From NCBI RefSeq assembly GCF_022581195.2, contig NC_061469.1:806001-870000 (forward strand): 64,000 nt of DNA, given 5' to 3'. Source of the DNA: Helicoverpa zea. Taxonomy: Eukaryota > Arthropoda > Insecta > Lepidoptera > Noctuidae. Positions within the stretch are counted from its first letter, which is position 1; the number at the start of each line of letters is the position of its first letter. Made by a program: the position numbers and the translations under genes. Under the pieces are notes generated by a model. That model was not told the origin of the DNA and did no database searches. It worked only from the letters and a program-made list of their open reading frames with translations. Positions 1 to 13,168 of the stretch are shown here, in pieces.

Positions 1-3000
1 CAGCTGTGTGGGATGGTTCAAAAAGTTTATACAATTATTTACCCACTCGTGACGCCGTGGGAGGACAAATGTGACTTCGGAGAAACGTTTTCTATTTACA
101 TTTACTTAAGTTTAACGCAATAAATACGTGAAACTTGTGAAATGGAACCAATACAAATCATGTGCATAGCTTTGTAAATCTAAAGGTGAAACAGAATCGT
201 GCATTCTTAAGAGGGTACAGACCTGACTCTTTGACAGTAACGGAATCCTAATCGTGACTGTTCTGAGTTAAGCAAAGTTTAACTCAACAAAAGAGATACA
301 ATCTGGTAGAATCGTGCATAAATAAAATAAATCTTTGTGCTATAAATATGAAGTTTCTAACATTGCTTTTCTAGGTCCTTCGAGACGTAGGTCCTCCGAA
401 AACACGAGCTTTCTTCCTTAATTTGATTACATAATTTACATTTATTATGACTTACTAGTTAACTTAAACTAACTAAATATACCCGTTTATCTTCTACAAT
501 TATGCATAAATAAGCTTAGCAAACTCAAATAATATCTAAACTCGTATAATTGCGAACGTTAATCAAGCGTGCGATGCGAGTTTGTTTTGGCAAGCCACAT
601 ACCGTTGTGCAATTAAATGAGTATAATCATTAAATAGTGGTACGTAATCATGATTTATTATTGTTAGAAATGGTGTAAAACTGCAGGTGTGTAGACATAA
701 CAGCGCGACATCCGCGATGCGGTGCCAACGCCGCGTGTATTTGCGCGCCGAGCCGTCTCGCCGAAGCTATGCGCCCGATATAGGCATTATCTCCACATCA
801 GGTGGACTAGACTACACTGAAATATCGCCTGTGTCCGCGCAAACTCGTATCTATGTTAATATACAACACATTTTAGTACAAATATGTTGAAATCCTTGTA
901 AACATGTGCTCGATACGGATGCTGGTGAGAATTACACAAACATGAGTTTGATAAATAATACATAATACATTAATTAAAATACATTATTATTATTTTTTGC
1001 ATTTTTAAATGTCACATTGAGTAAGGTTTTTTTCTTTACAAGGCAAATTGAATCTTTATCTAATTTATTGATGGGAATTAATTAAAGTGCTTCGTTCAAC
1101 ATTGAATAGGTAATCCTAATCATACTCGTGATTATTTTCTAATAACGAATTTTAATGAAAGGAAAGGAAACTGACATCCGCAGTAAATACAAATTTCGTA
1201 GAATATTTCTTAAAGGTGCATTCGTTCAAACGACATGCTGTTTTGTTAGCGCTTGGCAGTAAATCCTATTGAACAAAGGTGAGCTAATGATTACTAGTCG
1301 TAAAAGCTCACAATAGTAACGCAACCGACCGAATGCTGAATATAAAAGCCTGTTATTTAACAAAAGGTACCATTTTACGAGCAGTGGATGCAGGTACTAC
1401 ACCCCTTGCGACGCACATGTGCAACGAAGCGCGAGATTTCTTAGAAAATGTAGTTTTTCTCAAGGTTTTGACAATAGAGGATCGCATCTGGCAGACACGG
1501 TGTCGTCAGGTCCAGCGACTGACAATGGCCGCACCGTCCGTTTTGAGAACACCTCGGTAACACAAAGAACTACCTGCGATATACCTGCGCGGCTATTGTG
1601 CAGCTCTACTGGTGCCGCTCGTAAATAAAAGGCGCATTTTAATAGCTAACATAAAACGAAATAAAATAAATATGACAAATATCTTTGGCTTCGTCTATAA
1701 TATCGGCATGGGAGATAATATTATAGACATTTATTATACAACGGCATGATGCATTGACATGAAAGAGCACATATTTTATAGGTTTATGGCCAGGTTAAGC
1801 GTATTGTAAAAAGAAGCATGTGCAAGAAAACCGCTGTAAAAATCTAACTAACCCATATCAGAGATGACGCAAAAAACGTACGATAAATATAATGGGTCGA
1901 GTTGAGACCACGTATAAGCCATAAGGAACATAAACGTAACGGGCACGTAGAGTATCAGGTCAGGCAGCGCTTGGCAACACAATTACCCAAATAATAACGA
2001 ACAGTAATTAGAGCTGGCGAGCCATTGACCCGACCACGGTAGTTCCAGGTATCACGCCGACACCGGCCACACAATGCCTCATTCTATTGTCACAGGAGGC
2101 GCAATCGCTGATACACTGGAACTCATTCTTCAAAGTCAGTCTGCCAATGCGAATAGCTCACTTCGAAATTCTTACGACAAAAATACTACGTAATCGAACG
2201 CCTACATCCCTACAGAATATCGTAAGGTCTGACTGCATTTAGTATAAGCCCCCAGAGAGACATATTCTCATGTAAAATCACGCCAGTAAAGGTAAAATAT
2301 GGCGGAGATTAGTTCAGGTTTAGAGTTACAATTCACGCTGTCGCATATTTCACACCTCTAAACGATCAAGTGACATGTAACTAAACCTAAGCTCCGTCAC
2401 AACACGAGAAGTTAAATAGAGTCGACGTAATAAGGACACAGAAATAGTCGGTTTTATCTCAAGAAATATGACGATAACCGCGACAAATGTGACAGATATA
2501 AAATTATGCAGCCAAGGTGTCGACTAATGACGTCGTCGGGACTCACAGATACCGATGCGCAGCGATGAAATCAGACTCTTTCATACCCAAGATTTATAGG
2601 CAGTCCAATTAAATTTCGAGACGGTACCGTATCTTGATTGATGTACGAGAAAATAATATTCGGAACGGCTAATGACGTTTTGTTGCGTCTGGTATAATAA
2701 AAAACTGAGAAATCAAAATTCAGGAGTCGGTCTTAAATGAGCTCATGTCCAAATCAGTTGCAACGAGCACAAGTTTAGTAGGTAGGCGGATCCTTTGATA
2801 AACCATTAATTATATTCACACCTTTGTCGACCGCGACGAGTATTTGGGTGAGGTTTTTTCTGTAAAGCGACAGTTCTCGGAAAGATGGCGGCGCGACGAT
2901 GTGGTAAACAAAAAGTGGAAGCGCGAGCACGAGCGACTCGGATCTCGACGAATGTTTTAGAGGTCGTGACAAATACAGACGAATCACAATAAAAGGAAAA

Positions 3001-6000
3001 TATGCTAACGAATCGATTTTCGATAATAATAGCTTTGTGGAAGTAGAACAAAACAATTTATACTAATTAGAAATCAATATTTTGATTGCTGTTTAAAGTT
3101 TCAATATTCATAAAGATATTAAATCACAAGAGTGGGGAAAATGACTGGATTTTTTTTTTATGTAGCCGTAACCGTATCCGCCAAAACATGTGTGCTACTA
3201 AATAAAACATCGGAGCCAGTTATTTATCTGTATAGATGTGTCCAGGTGATGACCCTGAAGATCTCACCTCGATAGAAGTTTTAAGAATTCCGTGGCGCGT
3301 TTTGTAAGAGGACAACAAAGACTGAATTCTTTGAACACGTACCACAGAGGAGCGGTTAATTCTAACCCTGTCAACTTACTTTTTGTTGCCACGATGTTTT
3401 CTCTGTAAACGAGGCAATTTATTTCACACCAATTTAGTAGACATTTCACATCTAGACGTCTTAGAAATGCGAAGTTGTCGTTTTTTTAGTGAAGACTGGA
3501 AACACGAGGTAAAAGAATAACGCTGGATTTCTTCGCCCTGTTAAGTATTTCCAAAAAATACATTTTTATTTGAGCAAAGTAGCCTGTTGCAGATTGTGTA
3601 ACTTGATAAGAGAAAATTTAAATCATCAGATAAGAGAGGGAAGTTGGTGAACAGCAGAAGCCTGAAAGTGCTATTCAAAAGAAAACTCAAATGTTACAAA
3701 ACTTCACACCAATCGATTTATGGTTCGCGTCGCGTTCGTCTGGTACCTAATCCGCGTTCATTAAGGCGCATCAGGTTCAACGCTCGATGTGGGCCAGGCT
3801 GGCTGGGCCACGCTCGACTAGGCCACGTTAGCCTATAGCACGGTAGGCGCTGTGGTCTAGATCGCCGCGCCGGATCATGACACGCTCTGTCGCCCGCCTC
3901 TGAGCTTGCTCACTGCACCTTCAATAGGCTACGGTTAGGGCGTTTAAGCGGAGCGAATGTACAACTGTAGGATAGGTTTGTTCTTAGTCGTCAAACCATT
4001 AAACGACAATAATAATTATTAATCATCCTGGCTGAAAAAACAAATTCCACATCGGAATATTGCAGCAGCGACTTCTCTTAAAAGATTTAATCTCTAAAAT
4101 CGTTTAAGAACTAATTTCCGGGAGAAGATTTACAATAGTAAACGCTGCATCATGGTTACGATTAGCCATCGCAGTAAACACGGCTGGTTATATAGAGCCA
4201 CACTAAACAGAAAATAGGATTGTTAAAAGAACTAAAACGAGATGTGAACACCTCTGTGATTTCACGGCAAATGTTTGGAAGGCAACGATTCCATTTGTTG
4301 ACAACACTATAGGTCAGCCATTACAAATGCAGAAACGCATTCGCGCCGCCGAACAAATGTGAAGTGCAAAGAAACCGGAACGCTATCCTAAGGCAACGCA
4401 TCCACACCTTTAAACCGGTACTGAAATGTTGTACTGTCTATTAAATCTTTAACAGTTCAATGAGTAGAGGTTAAATACAGATTTCAATTTAGGTTCACTG
4501 CATAATGATAGCTTGTCTCTTATTTTATGTCATTTGAGGTTTAATTACATTCCAGATAAGCAATTATGTTCACCGATTAGGAAAGTGGTCTATAGGAGCT
4601 TGTAATACTTTATGATTTATTAGTGCAAGTTCTGTCTCATGGTTCATTACGATTAAGTTTATAAGATAAAAACTTACAGTTAAGACTTGGAAACTCATCA
4701 ATGTTATGGTTGTCAAGGAAAGATAGAAAGGTAATAAAAAGTATGCGTGTTGAAATTACACGGTTTGTCCCAGACATGAAAAATAATATAATCAATCAAA
4801 ACATGGTCCACAGAAATAATTGCCCAAAAATAAGTGGAGGTGAAGCGTAGACGATTGACACTTGAATCGAGACAAAAGGTTTTAATAGTTTTTCAATTGT
4901 CTACAGCTTAAATTACAAAAGACTAAAAGCAAACTTTCTACTGTGAACTAATTGAATGATAGAACTAAGAAACTAGCGACATTGGAATTGTCAAATCATC
5001 CTTATAAGAACAAAGATCCTTCATTTTCATACCAACGTCTTTAAAACCCTGGAGCAAACCAGCAGCCAATAGCCAGTCACCGAATAAATCCTACATAATT
5101 TAATTACTCACAAAACCAGTGTAGCAACTGGTGTTCCAATCGTGTTTCAATCAGCTTATCTATTCAAATCTGTGTGTCGAAGAACAATACTTGTGGTATT
5201 AGCATGAATGGCTCGGATGCCTGAAATAGTTCCCTGAGTGGGCCGGCATGACTTAGCTGGCATGCTGCCTTTCTAACGTCCAGTAAGCGACAATATTACT
5301 GCCACCTTGGAAATTACACGAATCTCATATGACTTCATTTAAGCTGATTACTTGTGACTGTAATCTGTAGAGCAGGCAAATCCGCACATCACGCGTTTCT
5401 TGTAAGTTCCGTCTAATAGGTGTCTACGCTTTAAAAGAAAGAAAAAAGTATAAGTCTCGCAATCTTTGAAAAACTCAACCGTGACATCAAAAAGATTCCT
5501 ACAAGACGCTCTATCAATCTGAAGGCTGTTATCGTCAATTCCAATAAATAAACCACAACAAATTTAACACGGCGTAGTTTATGCTAAATACCTGTCAAGA
5601 TAAAATAAGATTCCATGCTCATCTCGAAGAAAAAAGGGCTAATAAGTGCTTATCCAGCGCGTGTCGTAAGCGAAATGAAGAACGAGTTATTTAATGATGT
5701 TTGTAGGCGAGCTTGCGTCTTCACATTATTTATGGTAGATTTGCGATTTTTAAATCGAGACTATTGCTTTACACTCATTACGGCGACAGTCTCGTGGATG
5801 TGGTATTTAAATTGAACATGTAATGTTAACTGGCGACTTGCAACTATTTCTGATATAATAGCTCCTGACATAATCACGGCATGTAATGTTCTTACTCATC
5901 AGTACGACGTCGCTATTGCTAGTCCGCTCCAGTAAAAGGAAGTGCTCGTTCATTAGCAAGCGAGTTCCTTCATTCATAATGAGGAGACTTCTTGGAATTA

Positions 6001-9000
6001 CACGAACTAACTCGATTAACCGGGAATTAGAATTGGCTTTTTGAGACTTAGTAACACTTCAATACCTGATTGGCTGAATACGGAATGACGATTTAATACG
6101 AGTTCGATACTGAAGTAAAGGTCATCATGTAACATTTCGCTGTTTAGCTATAAAACATGTCATATAAATAGATTACAAATTGAGAATATATTAATTATTA
6201 TGTATCTATTTCGGACTGCTCAGATTACTAATTAATATGTTGTGTGATTTGCTCTCAACTGATTATTTCGACGAAGATTCTCACGGCGATCATTTCGAGG
6301 TAACTGAATACAGACAGCAGAGTGCGCGCCAAAATCGTTTGTGACAGCAATTGCTACAAGTCGGCATATTCATTTTGAAATATCTGTAATATCTATCTGA
6401 ATGCATAGCACGGAAAGCTATCACCAGGCCAAGCATTGAACTTGCTGTAACAATCGATTACCTATTGGCTGTAAGAAAGCGTGCAGCTTTTTGTTAGACA
6501 CAACACAATCGAACGGTGCCGATGCTTCAATCGAGAAAATAAAGCAGTGATGAAAAAGTCGGGGGCCATTCGAGCGAGAGCACCGATTTACCGAACAATG
6601 TTATTTACGTATACAACGGTACCGCTGAACCGGACACAATTACTATGTGACTTGCGCCTTTAATGAGATGGTGCGCTTGAAAAAATGCACGCTTATTTGC
6701 ATCGTATAAAGTTGGCGGAATTTATGGAAACCGTGTTGAAGTAACATCTTTAGAGAACAAAAACTCGATTTTGATTCTTGTACGAACAGCTTTTACAGTG
6801 ATGTCGTTTGCGAATTTGCAGAAAAACAAAAACGATTTTAGGGGAAAATGCGGCAAGAATAGTAGCTGGACTTTCCATAAAGATAACGGCATAGATTACA
6901 ATGATTTTTCGGCGAATAAATTATCCTTGATCATTTTATTATGCCTCTGTACTGATTGAATCAGAAAAGATAACCTAATTTTCAAAAACCGTTTTCCTTC
7001 ATTCAATAAAAGGTTCAGACAGAGACTATAACCCAGGACTATTAGAAATTGTGGTTTAACCATAGATTGGTTCTTGATCCCTAGTCATCGGATCGAGTTA
7101 CATTGTGCACTCGTCTATTCAGATTAGCGGTCGCCACAACCATGACATTTGACCCCGCTTCACCACACCTTTCCAATCTCAGCTTGATAAGGGACGGCAC
7201 ACATACAATATAAACGCAAGCAGGATTATTTCTTGTCACAAACTCTGTTGTAACATCGTGTGGACATTTGCCAGTTTCCACTACGAGTTTTGCTTTAAAA
7301 CCTCGAATATTGTAATTAGATCGAAGCGTGAGAAGACGGATTTCAGTTATGTTTCTTGTGCCCTATTTTCTAACGACTCCCCACTGGTCGACGACAAGTC
7401 GTTATTTTCTTATTTTTATATTTATGTGGCCGCTCTGTATAAGATATTAGAGTAGGAAACCGCCTAAGGTAAAGCGATGCCGATTAAACACCAGGCGGTG
7501 AATGAACGACATCCCTAACTTGGCAGTGCCTCGCCTCCCGGTTTCACTCGTTTGCCAATTAACGTACATTAGCACATGCATCGAGTTAACATTCTAACGA
7601 AGCAAAAACAGGACATGTCTACTAGAAATTTTTATTTTCCTTTACACAGGCATACGCGGAGTTACGCTCAAAAATGTTTACGAGGAAAAAATATCCCAGC
7701 ACATGAAACGGCCAAGCAGATTATCGTAAAGAACGTGAAAGATTACTGAAGAAAAGTGAGAATTGTCAAATAAAACTTCTGAAGTAAACTTTCTGACATG
7801 CCGTAGTCATATTCAAGTGATAACATAGCACGTGCCCAGCAAATTACGTTAATAATGTATTATGTATTAATATATTAGTTGATTACTGTATAATTGAATA
7901 AGTTAATAGATCCGGATCATAAACTGCTGGCAACTGGTAAAGGTATGGCACCGAAATTTACTGTTAACGGCCGCTATAACAATTTGTGTCGAAATAAGTT
8001 TAATTTAATACCTTTGCTGAAATATGGCTGCTGATATTATCGCTGTACATACCTGAAACAACGTAAAACATACAATTAATATTTGGTCTTACATTCTTAC
8101 ACGCATATAAAAGGTAAAATTCAAATATTTAAATAGGTACAAGTAAACAAAACTCCGCTGGGCTAATAAAGCGTGGTCTTAACAACGAGCGCAGTGATAT
8201 CGACATCTCGTTAATGGCAGCTACGTGTCAACGAGCAACCAGGCCGATCTCACGTTCAGATTGCGCACCTTATATGGAAGACAAAAGAAAACCCATGGGA
8301 TGGAGTAAACCCGTCCGTGTCGAGATCACGCATAGCACAGATAAACGGCGCAAACAGCCCGCCTGGGCTCATTGGACTCGACAAACAGACGGACGGACCA
8401 ACGTGTTTACCGAACGCTTTACGCGTCCGCACGGACAATATTTGAACACAATTTGAAGGCACAACGCACTCCGTGTGTCAATTAGCCAGCGGCCGGAGAC
8501 AGGGCTAATCTCGCTAAGTAGAGTTACACAGATTTATATGAGCATAGGCAAAGGCCAACAAATATGAATTACAAAGGAGAACTATAACAACAATGCCTTC
8601 ATGGTTTTTTAAAAGTAAATATCGCGGCGCTATGTAAATGTGACCAATCGGGTGCATCTGCACGGGAGCGGCGCGCGCGCACCAAGTTAGCATCTAGATA
8701 CGGGCACCGCACACCAAGACGCATTTGCTATTCAGACGCCGCCGTAACCGCACGCCCTGGCGCCGACGCTCTTGTTAATCCGCTGTCCATCGCACAATGC
8801 CCGCGACAAAAACAAAACAAACGCACCACCGACCACACGAAATAAGAAATGCAAGGACATATTTTTATAAAACCAGATTTAATACAATGGCTGAAGCTTC
8901 TCCCGGCTCATGAATTTTGAGAGGACAGGTGTATTCTTATAAAGTTGAAATTATGATCAGGCTTTATAGAAAGTCATAATAGGTCTTTGAAGCAAACGGA

Positions 9001-11840
9001 ATTTTAAGCGATGTAGGTAAAAGTCTTTAAGGTCTACAAGAATGCGTCAGATATAAAAGGTTAGAAAAATAAACTTAGTTGAAGGTGGCTTCCTTTCAAC
9101 CGCCGCAATGGAAGGCTTATAATTTTTCTTGCATGGGTCGTACTGGTACAAATAAAACGCGTCCAAATGGTGCGCGATTGAAATCGGTGCGCTCGTTTAA
9201 ATTCCCGACGACAAGCCGAGGTGGGAAATGGTCGACGAGAAAAACGAACATCGAGCTCTCAAAAATGTAGAGAGCAAACCCTTGTAGGAATGTTAGTGAC
9301 CACACCGACGAGAATTAAGGGGACACGTCCTTATTAAGAGCTCGCTTTGAACCGCTGCCGACCGCGTGCCGTATTACCATATAAAAATAAATTAAATGTA
9401 GTTTTACTTTATTAGGCCGATCGCAGCATTTATCTAGCGAGGCCAACAAAGCGCTACAAATAATTCATAGAGCGGCACCGAAAAGGATGGTATTACAAAA
9501 TTCACAGTCCGCATTCAGATACCCACCCACCGAAGGTAAGGAGATACCAGTTCATTGTCTACTAGAAATAGTCTAGTTACAAAATCCCTTGTTACCGTAC
9601 ATAGAGCGCAATAAACAAGAGACATAAAAGGCGCTGTCCGAATACGAAAACGGAAAGTAAACAGGACATTTCCGCACACATGTCGGCAGCGGCTGCATTC
9701 CCAGAAAGGATAAATCTCGCTCTTTTGAGATACCCTACACGCTTAGAGCTTTCTCTGTCGCTGTAGTTTTATTAAGTAATAAATTCAAGTTAAATATAAA
9801 CGTTAGATTTTCTTCATGTGTTATGATCTGTGCGTGAGACGGCCTGATGTATCAAGGCGGGGGTGTTTTAATAAGCGTCCACCTCGCCGTGATTTATCGA
9901 TAAAAGAATCTCGGGTGTGATACATTGCACCTTGTAAGTATAGTCCCAACGTTTATAGTTCATGATTTATGGATGATGATCAATAAAATATAGAAATGGT
10001 GTAATAAAACGTTCCTCTAAGACCACGACTGTTACCAACGCTAGTTTAACTTTACGACCAAATATTCTTTAAATCGGAGCCTTTAACTATTTTATTGTCA
10101 AGTATGTTGAACGTTCCAAAAACCTAATAAAGGATAAGGTTTCGTGTCGTGTGAACAACTGTTACCAAGCAAGTTTCTATTTTTGTTGTATTCGAAATGG
10201 CGTGAATTTTGCACTTTACGCGGCGGACGCGAATAAAAAATCCGGAGTCTGAGAATTGTAAAACATTCCCTTTTTAACGCGATGTCGGTGGAAGGCTAAA
10301 GGAACACGAATCTGTGGAGTTTCCGACTGGTACATAACGTGTGCCAGCTTCATAAGCTGACGGAAATGTTACTACGCGACAACTGCCTACTCTTACTGCA
10401 CACAACTTATAACGCACATATAAATGTTAATACTAAAGGCACTCATAAATACTAGTAAGCTTTAGTCATATCTCATATGTTTTATTATGATTCCCATACT
10501 TATTCTCAGTGCTTACCATAGTAAAACCACATTGTATAGCTCAACGTCACGTAAGCACATTTTAATCGTATTTACTAGATAGCTTCTGAGTGATTCATTT
10601 TTTGTGACAATAATCAATTCCATCCATGTTTCTCAGATTCCATATAAGTAGTAGAATTTATTTATACTACTGCATAAGTGGTTAGTTGCCATAATAGAAA
10701 AAGTCCTAGGGTTTAAGTCAGTGAGTCGTCTCCACGGGAGTTTGTTCTGGAGCGGGTTGAAACAAAAGTGCACTTTTGTGAGCAAGCGACAGGACAATGG
10801 GTATATTGGATTTATACACGTCCCGCAGCGCGGCTACTCTTGTACACTCTATATATTTTCGCCTGTATACATAATCCACTTAAGTATACGTCGTCTGTTT
10901 CCTTTTCGCAGCCACGGCCACGCAAAAAACAAACTTGAATTTATTAACACTCGTCGATCGTACTTACACAAACACCAACATTCGGTTTCCAAATTCAGTT
11001 TTTTGTGTAAACAACAGGCAAGTGACAAAGATCCGCGAAGAGATTTAAAAATAATGACCACAGTTAACATTTCTAATAGAGTTGTAAATGATAGAAACTT
11101 GCAAAACGCTAATAAAGTCTTTCATAAATACTTAATAAGTCGATAGAACAGGCGGTCGTGACGTTATAATCTTTAGAATTAGTGCACAAATTGTAATGCA
11201 TCAAGCTCACAAAATCGTCCCACGCAAATCCATACAAATTGCAATAATTTAGAATAGCTTGCCAGTATTGAGCGTAATGCCACGTTTGGTCGCGCAGCCG
11301 GCCAGGGCTGCTGGAACTCGCTGCGTCCGTATACAGAAATAATAAATGATTCTTAGTAAATGTTTCAAATGAACCTGGTTATCCCTTAAGTGTGAATCAT
11401 ATGGAAGAAATGAGATGAAGACTAATATAAGGACCCACTCAAAACATAGGCACCTAATGAACATTGACTAGAAGTTTCTGCTATTCTGAACACATTCAAA
11501 TGTAAGCAGGCAGCCCTGAGTCAATCCTGGACACCGTGCAGCAACCGGAGCGGCCAAGGACGGCACCACTTCATTACAGGTGAACATAATGACAAACCGC
11601 CCGCGGCCCAGTCCGCACCTCGCTCCCGCCCGAGGAAACTGCGACGGAAGCCACGAATTAAACACTATGTACTCAAATTGCACCCATTACAAACGATTTC
11701 CTCAATTTGAGTGGTTCTTTTAAACTTTTTTCTTGTGCTGAGCTAAGCGATTTCAGCAGCTCATACCATAATATCTTGATCAGGTAATGTATTTTTGGCT
11801 ATCGCCGCAAAATCACATAAAATGGCAATAAAATGAAAAC
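1..11840. other. Gene-free AT-rich region, nothing recognised
   Basis: I see no credible coding exon, RNA gene or recognisable mobile element here. Open frames are short (the longest is 141 codons at 10721-11146), have no recognisable domain and no convincing splice sites. Most of the DNA is AT-rich and apparently single-copy, broken by short CpG-rich patches such as about 8655-8775. A DREF-like TATCGATA palindrome sits at about 9895-9905, but a single copy means little. The stretch could be intergenic DNA or a very long intron of a gene outside the window. Confidence 0.6.
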
Positions 11841-12603
11841 CCAATACTTGTTATGGAATAGGGTATTAGACAGGGGTTTCACAACAGTCTCTAGAATGTC
11901 ACTTTGATAATTTTTGGCTTTCACCTTGACGCCTTGTTGGCAGAAATGAAGCTGAGTGACACCTTCGTACGAAACTCCCCACCATACCATGACACTAGCC
12001 GGGTGATGAGTACGCGAGACATTCCGTGCTGAAGCTAGGACATCCTTGCTACTTTTGGCATACACTTTATTGTTTTGTCGGTTGAACTTTTCTTCGACGG
12101 TAAAGATTTTCTCGTCGGTGAAGAGCATCTTCCTCGCATCGTGTCTCCTAAGCAGTATAGGACAACGTTCGCGTCGCAATTGACGAAGGCGATCGTTTAA
12201 AAAGTGTACTTTCCTACGGCTATACGCCTTAACCTTGAGATCATATTTCAGTATTCTGTTGACTGAAACGCGCGAAATATTGGTCTGCAGAGCGAGTTTC
12301 TTCTGAGTGCGTCCGACATGGATTTCGGCGAAGTCGCTCTCGGATGATTTTAATGTTCGCAGGCGTCCTCACAGAGCGTGGAAGACCACTTCTTTGCCGA
12401 TCTTGTAAAGAACTTGTCTCCTTGTATCGTTTAATAATGTAATACACGAAGTTGCGGCTCACACCAAAACTTTTCAGCTCTCGGAAAATGTCCATAGGTT
12501 TTCTTCCCACCTTAAATAGTGAAATGACGGTCGCACGTGATTCTTTTGTTCCCTCCATTACGAGAAAAGGACAATGGGCGATTCCGGTCCAAATGTCCAC
12601 CAC
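11841..12603 (-). pseudogene. Broken maT-like mariner transposase
   Basis: This is a minus-strand relic of a Tc1/mariner-type transposase. The N-terminal part (12558 downward, likely true start at MEGTKESRA) has the helix-turn-helix DNA-binding region and the RQRSGLPRSVRTP linker typical of maT/mariner transposases. The second part (12179 downward) has LFTDEKIFTVEEKF, holding the first catalytic aspartate, and the block HHPASVMVWWGVSYEGVT. Reading the gap between the two open frames in the second frame gives continuous transposase-like protein, so one small indel near 12306-12316 explains the break. Similarity stops after TLFHNKYWVF at about 11841. The block that should carry the second catalytic Asp (QQDSAPAH-like) and the third is absent, so the copy is frameshifted, 3'-truncated and cannot be active. 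Confidence 0.85.
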
Positions 12604-13168
12604 GAACGAGACCTATATGGCTAGATAGCCCGTTAAATATAGAACATTTTTTGTTATGAAAGTAAAAAAAAATATAATGCCAGAAAAAACTTATAGCAAA
12701 ATCAAATAAAACATTTTATAGATTTTTTCAATTACTTTTCGTGATGTTCGATTTTCGTACTTTTTGTAACTTCTGAAAAATAGAATTGTTCACTATTAGA
12801 GAGAAGACACCACCAGTTACATCGAACTTTCTTAGATCCAGGAACTGCTGAGTATATTCAAGCACTTCTGGCGCCTCAATTGGTTAGTGATTCGTACATC
12901 CATCGGGCAATCATCAAAAATATGGGCTGTTTACATGCAAATGTGTCTTACTCATCTTAGTTTTAGATAAAGTTCGGAAATGGAAGTGGAATAAAATAAA
13001 AAATAATAATGATAACATACAAAAACTACCGAAAATTAAGATTACTTTTTTGGCTATAACTTTTTTTTGGCATTGTTTTTTTTTTTACTTTCTTAGTAAA
13101 AGTTACTCTAAACTAAGTGGAGTATTTAATTATATAGGTCTCGTTTGTGGTGGACATTTGGACCAAAC
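12585..13168. repeat. Head-to-head inverted repeat at mariner 5' end
   Basis: Sequence just upstream of the broken mariner transposase (about 12585-12700) recurs inverted at about 13045-13168. Matching blocks are GGTCTCGTTTGTGGTGGACA with ATTTGGACC, and a poly-T/ACTTTC stretch beside GGCAT. The arms are about 115-120 bp with small indels, around a loop of about 345 bp. This fits two mariner 5' ends lying head to head, the right one cut soon after its 5' leader, or one end duplicated by inversion. No clear terminal repeat tip or target duplication could be fixed. Confidence 0.65.

Noticed and set aside
3700..3840. tRNA-like sequence with GGTTCAACGC
   Set aside because: No matching A box or acceptor stem fold could be made around it.
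10721..11146. 141-codon open frame, longest in the left 38 kb
   Set aside because: No recognisable domain, irregular composition, no splice or start context, and an opposite-strand frame overlaps it; expected by chance in this much DNA.
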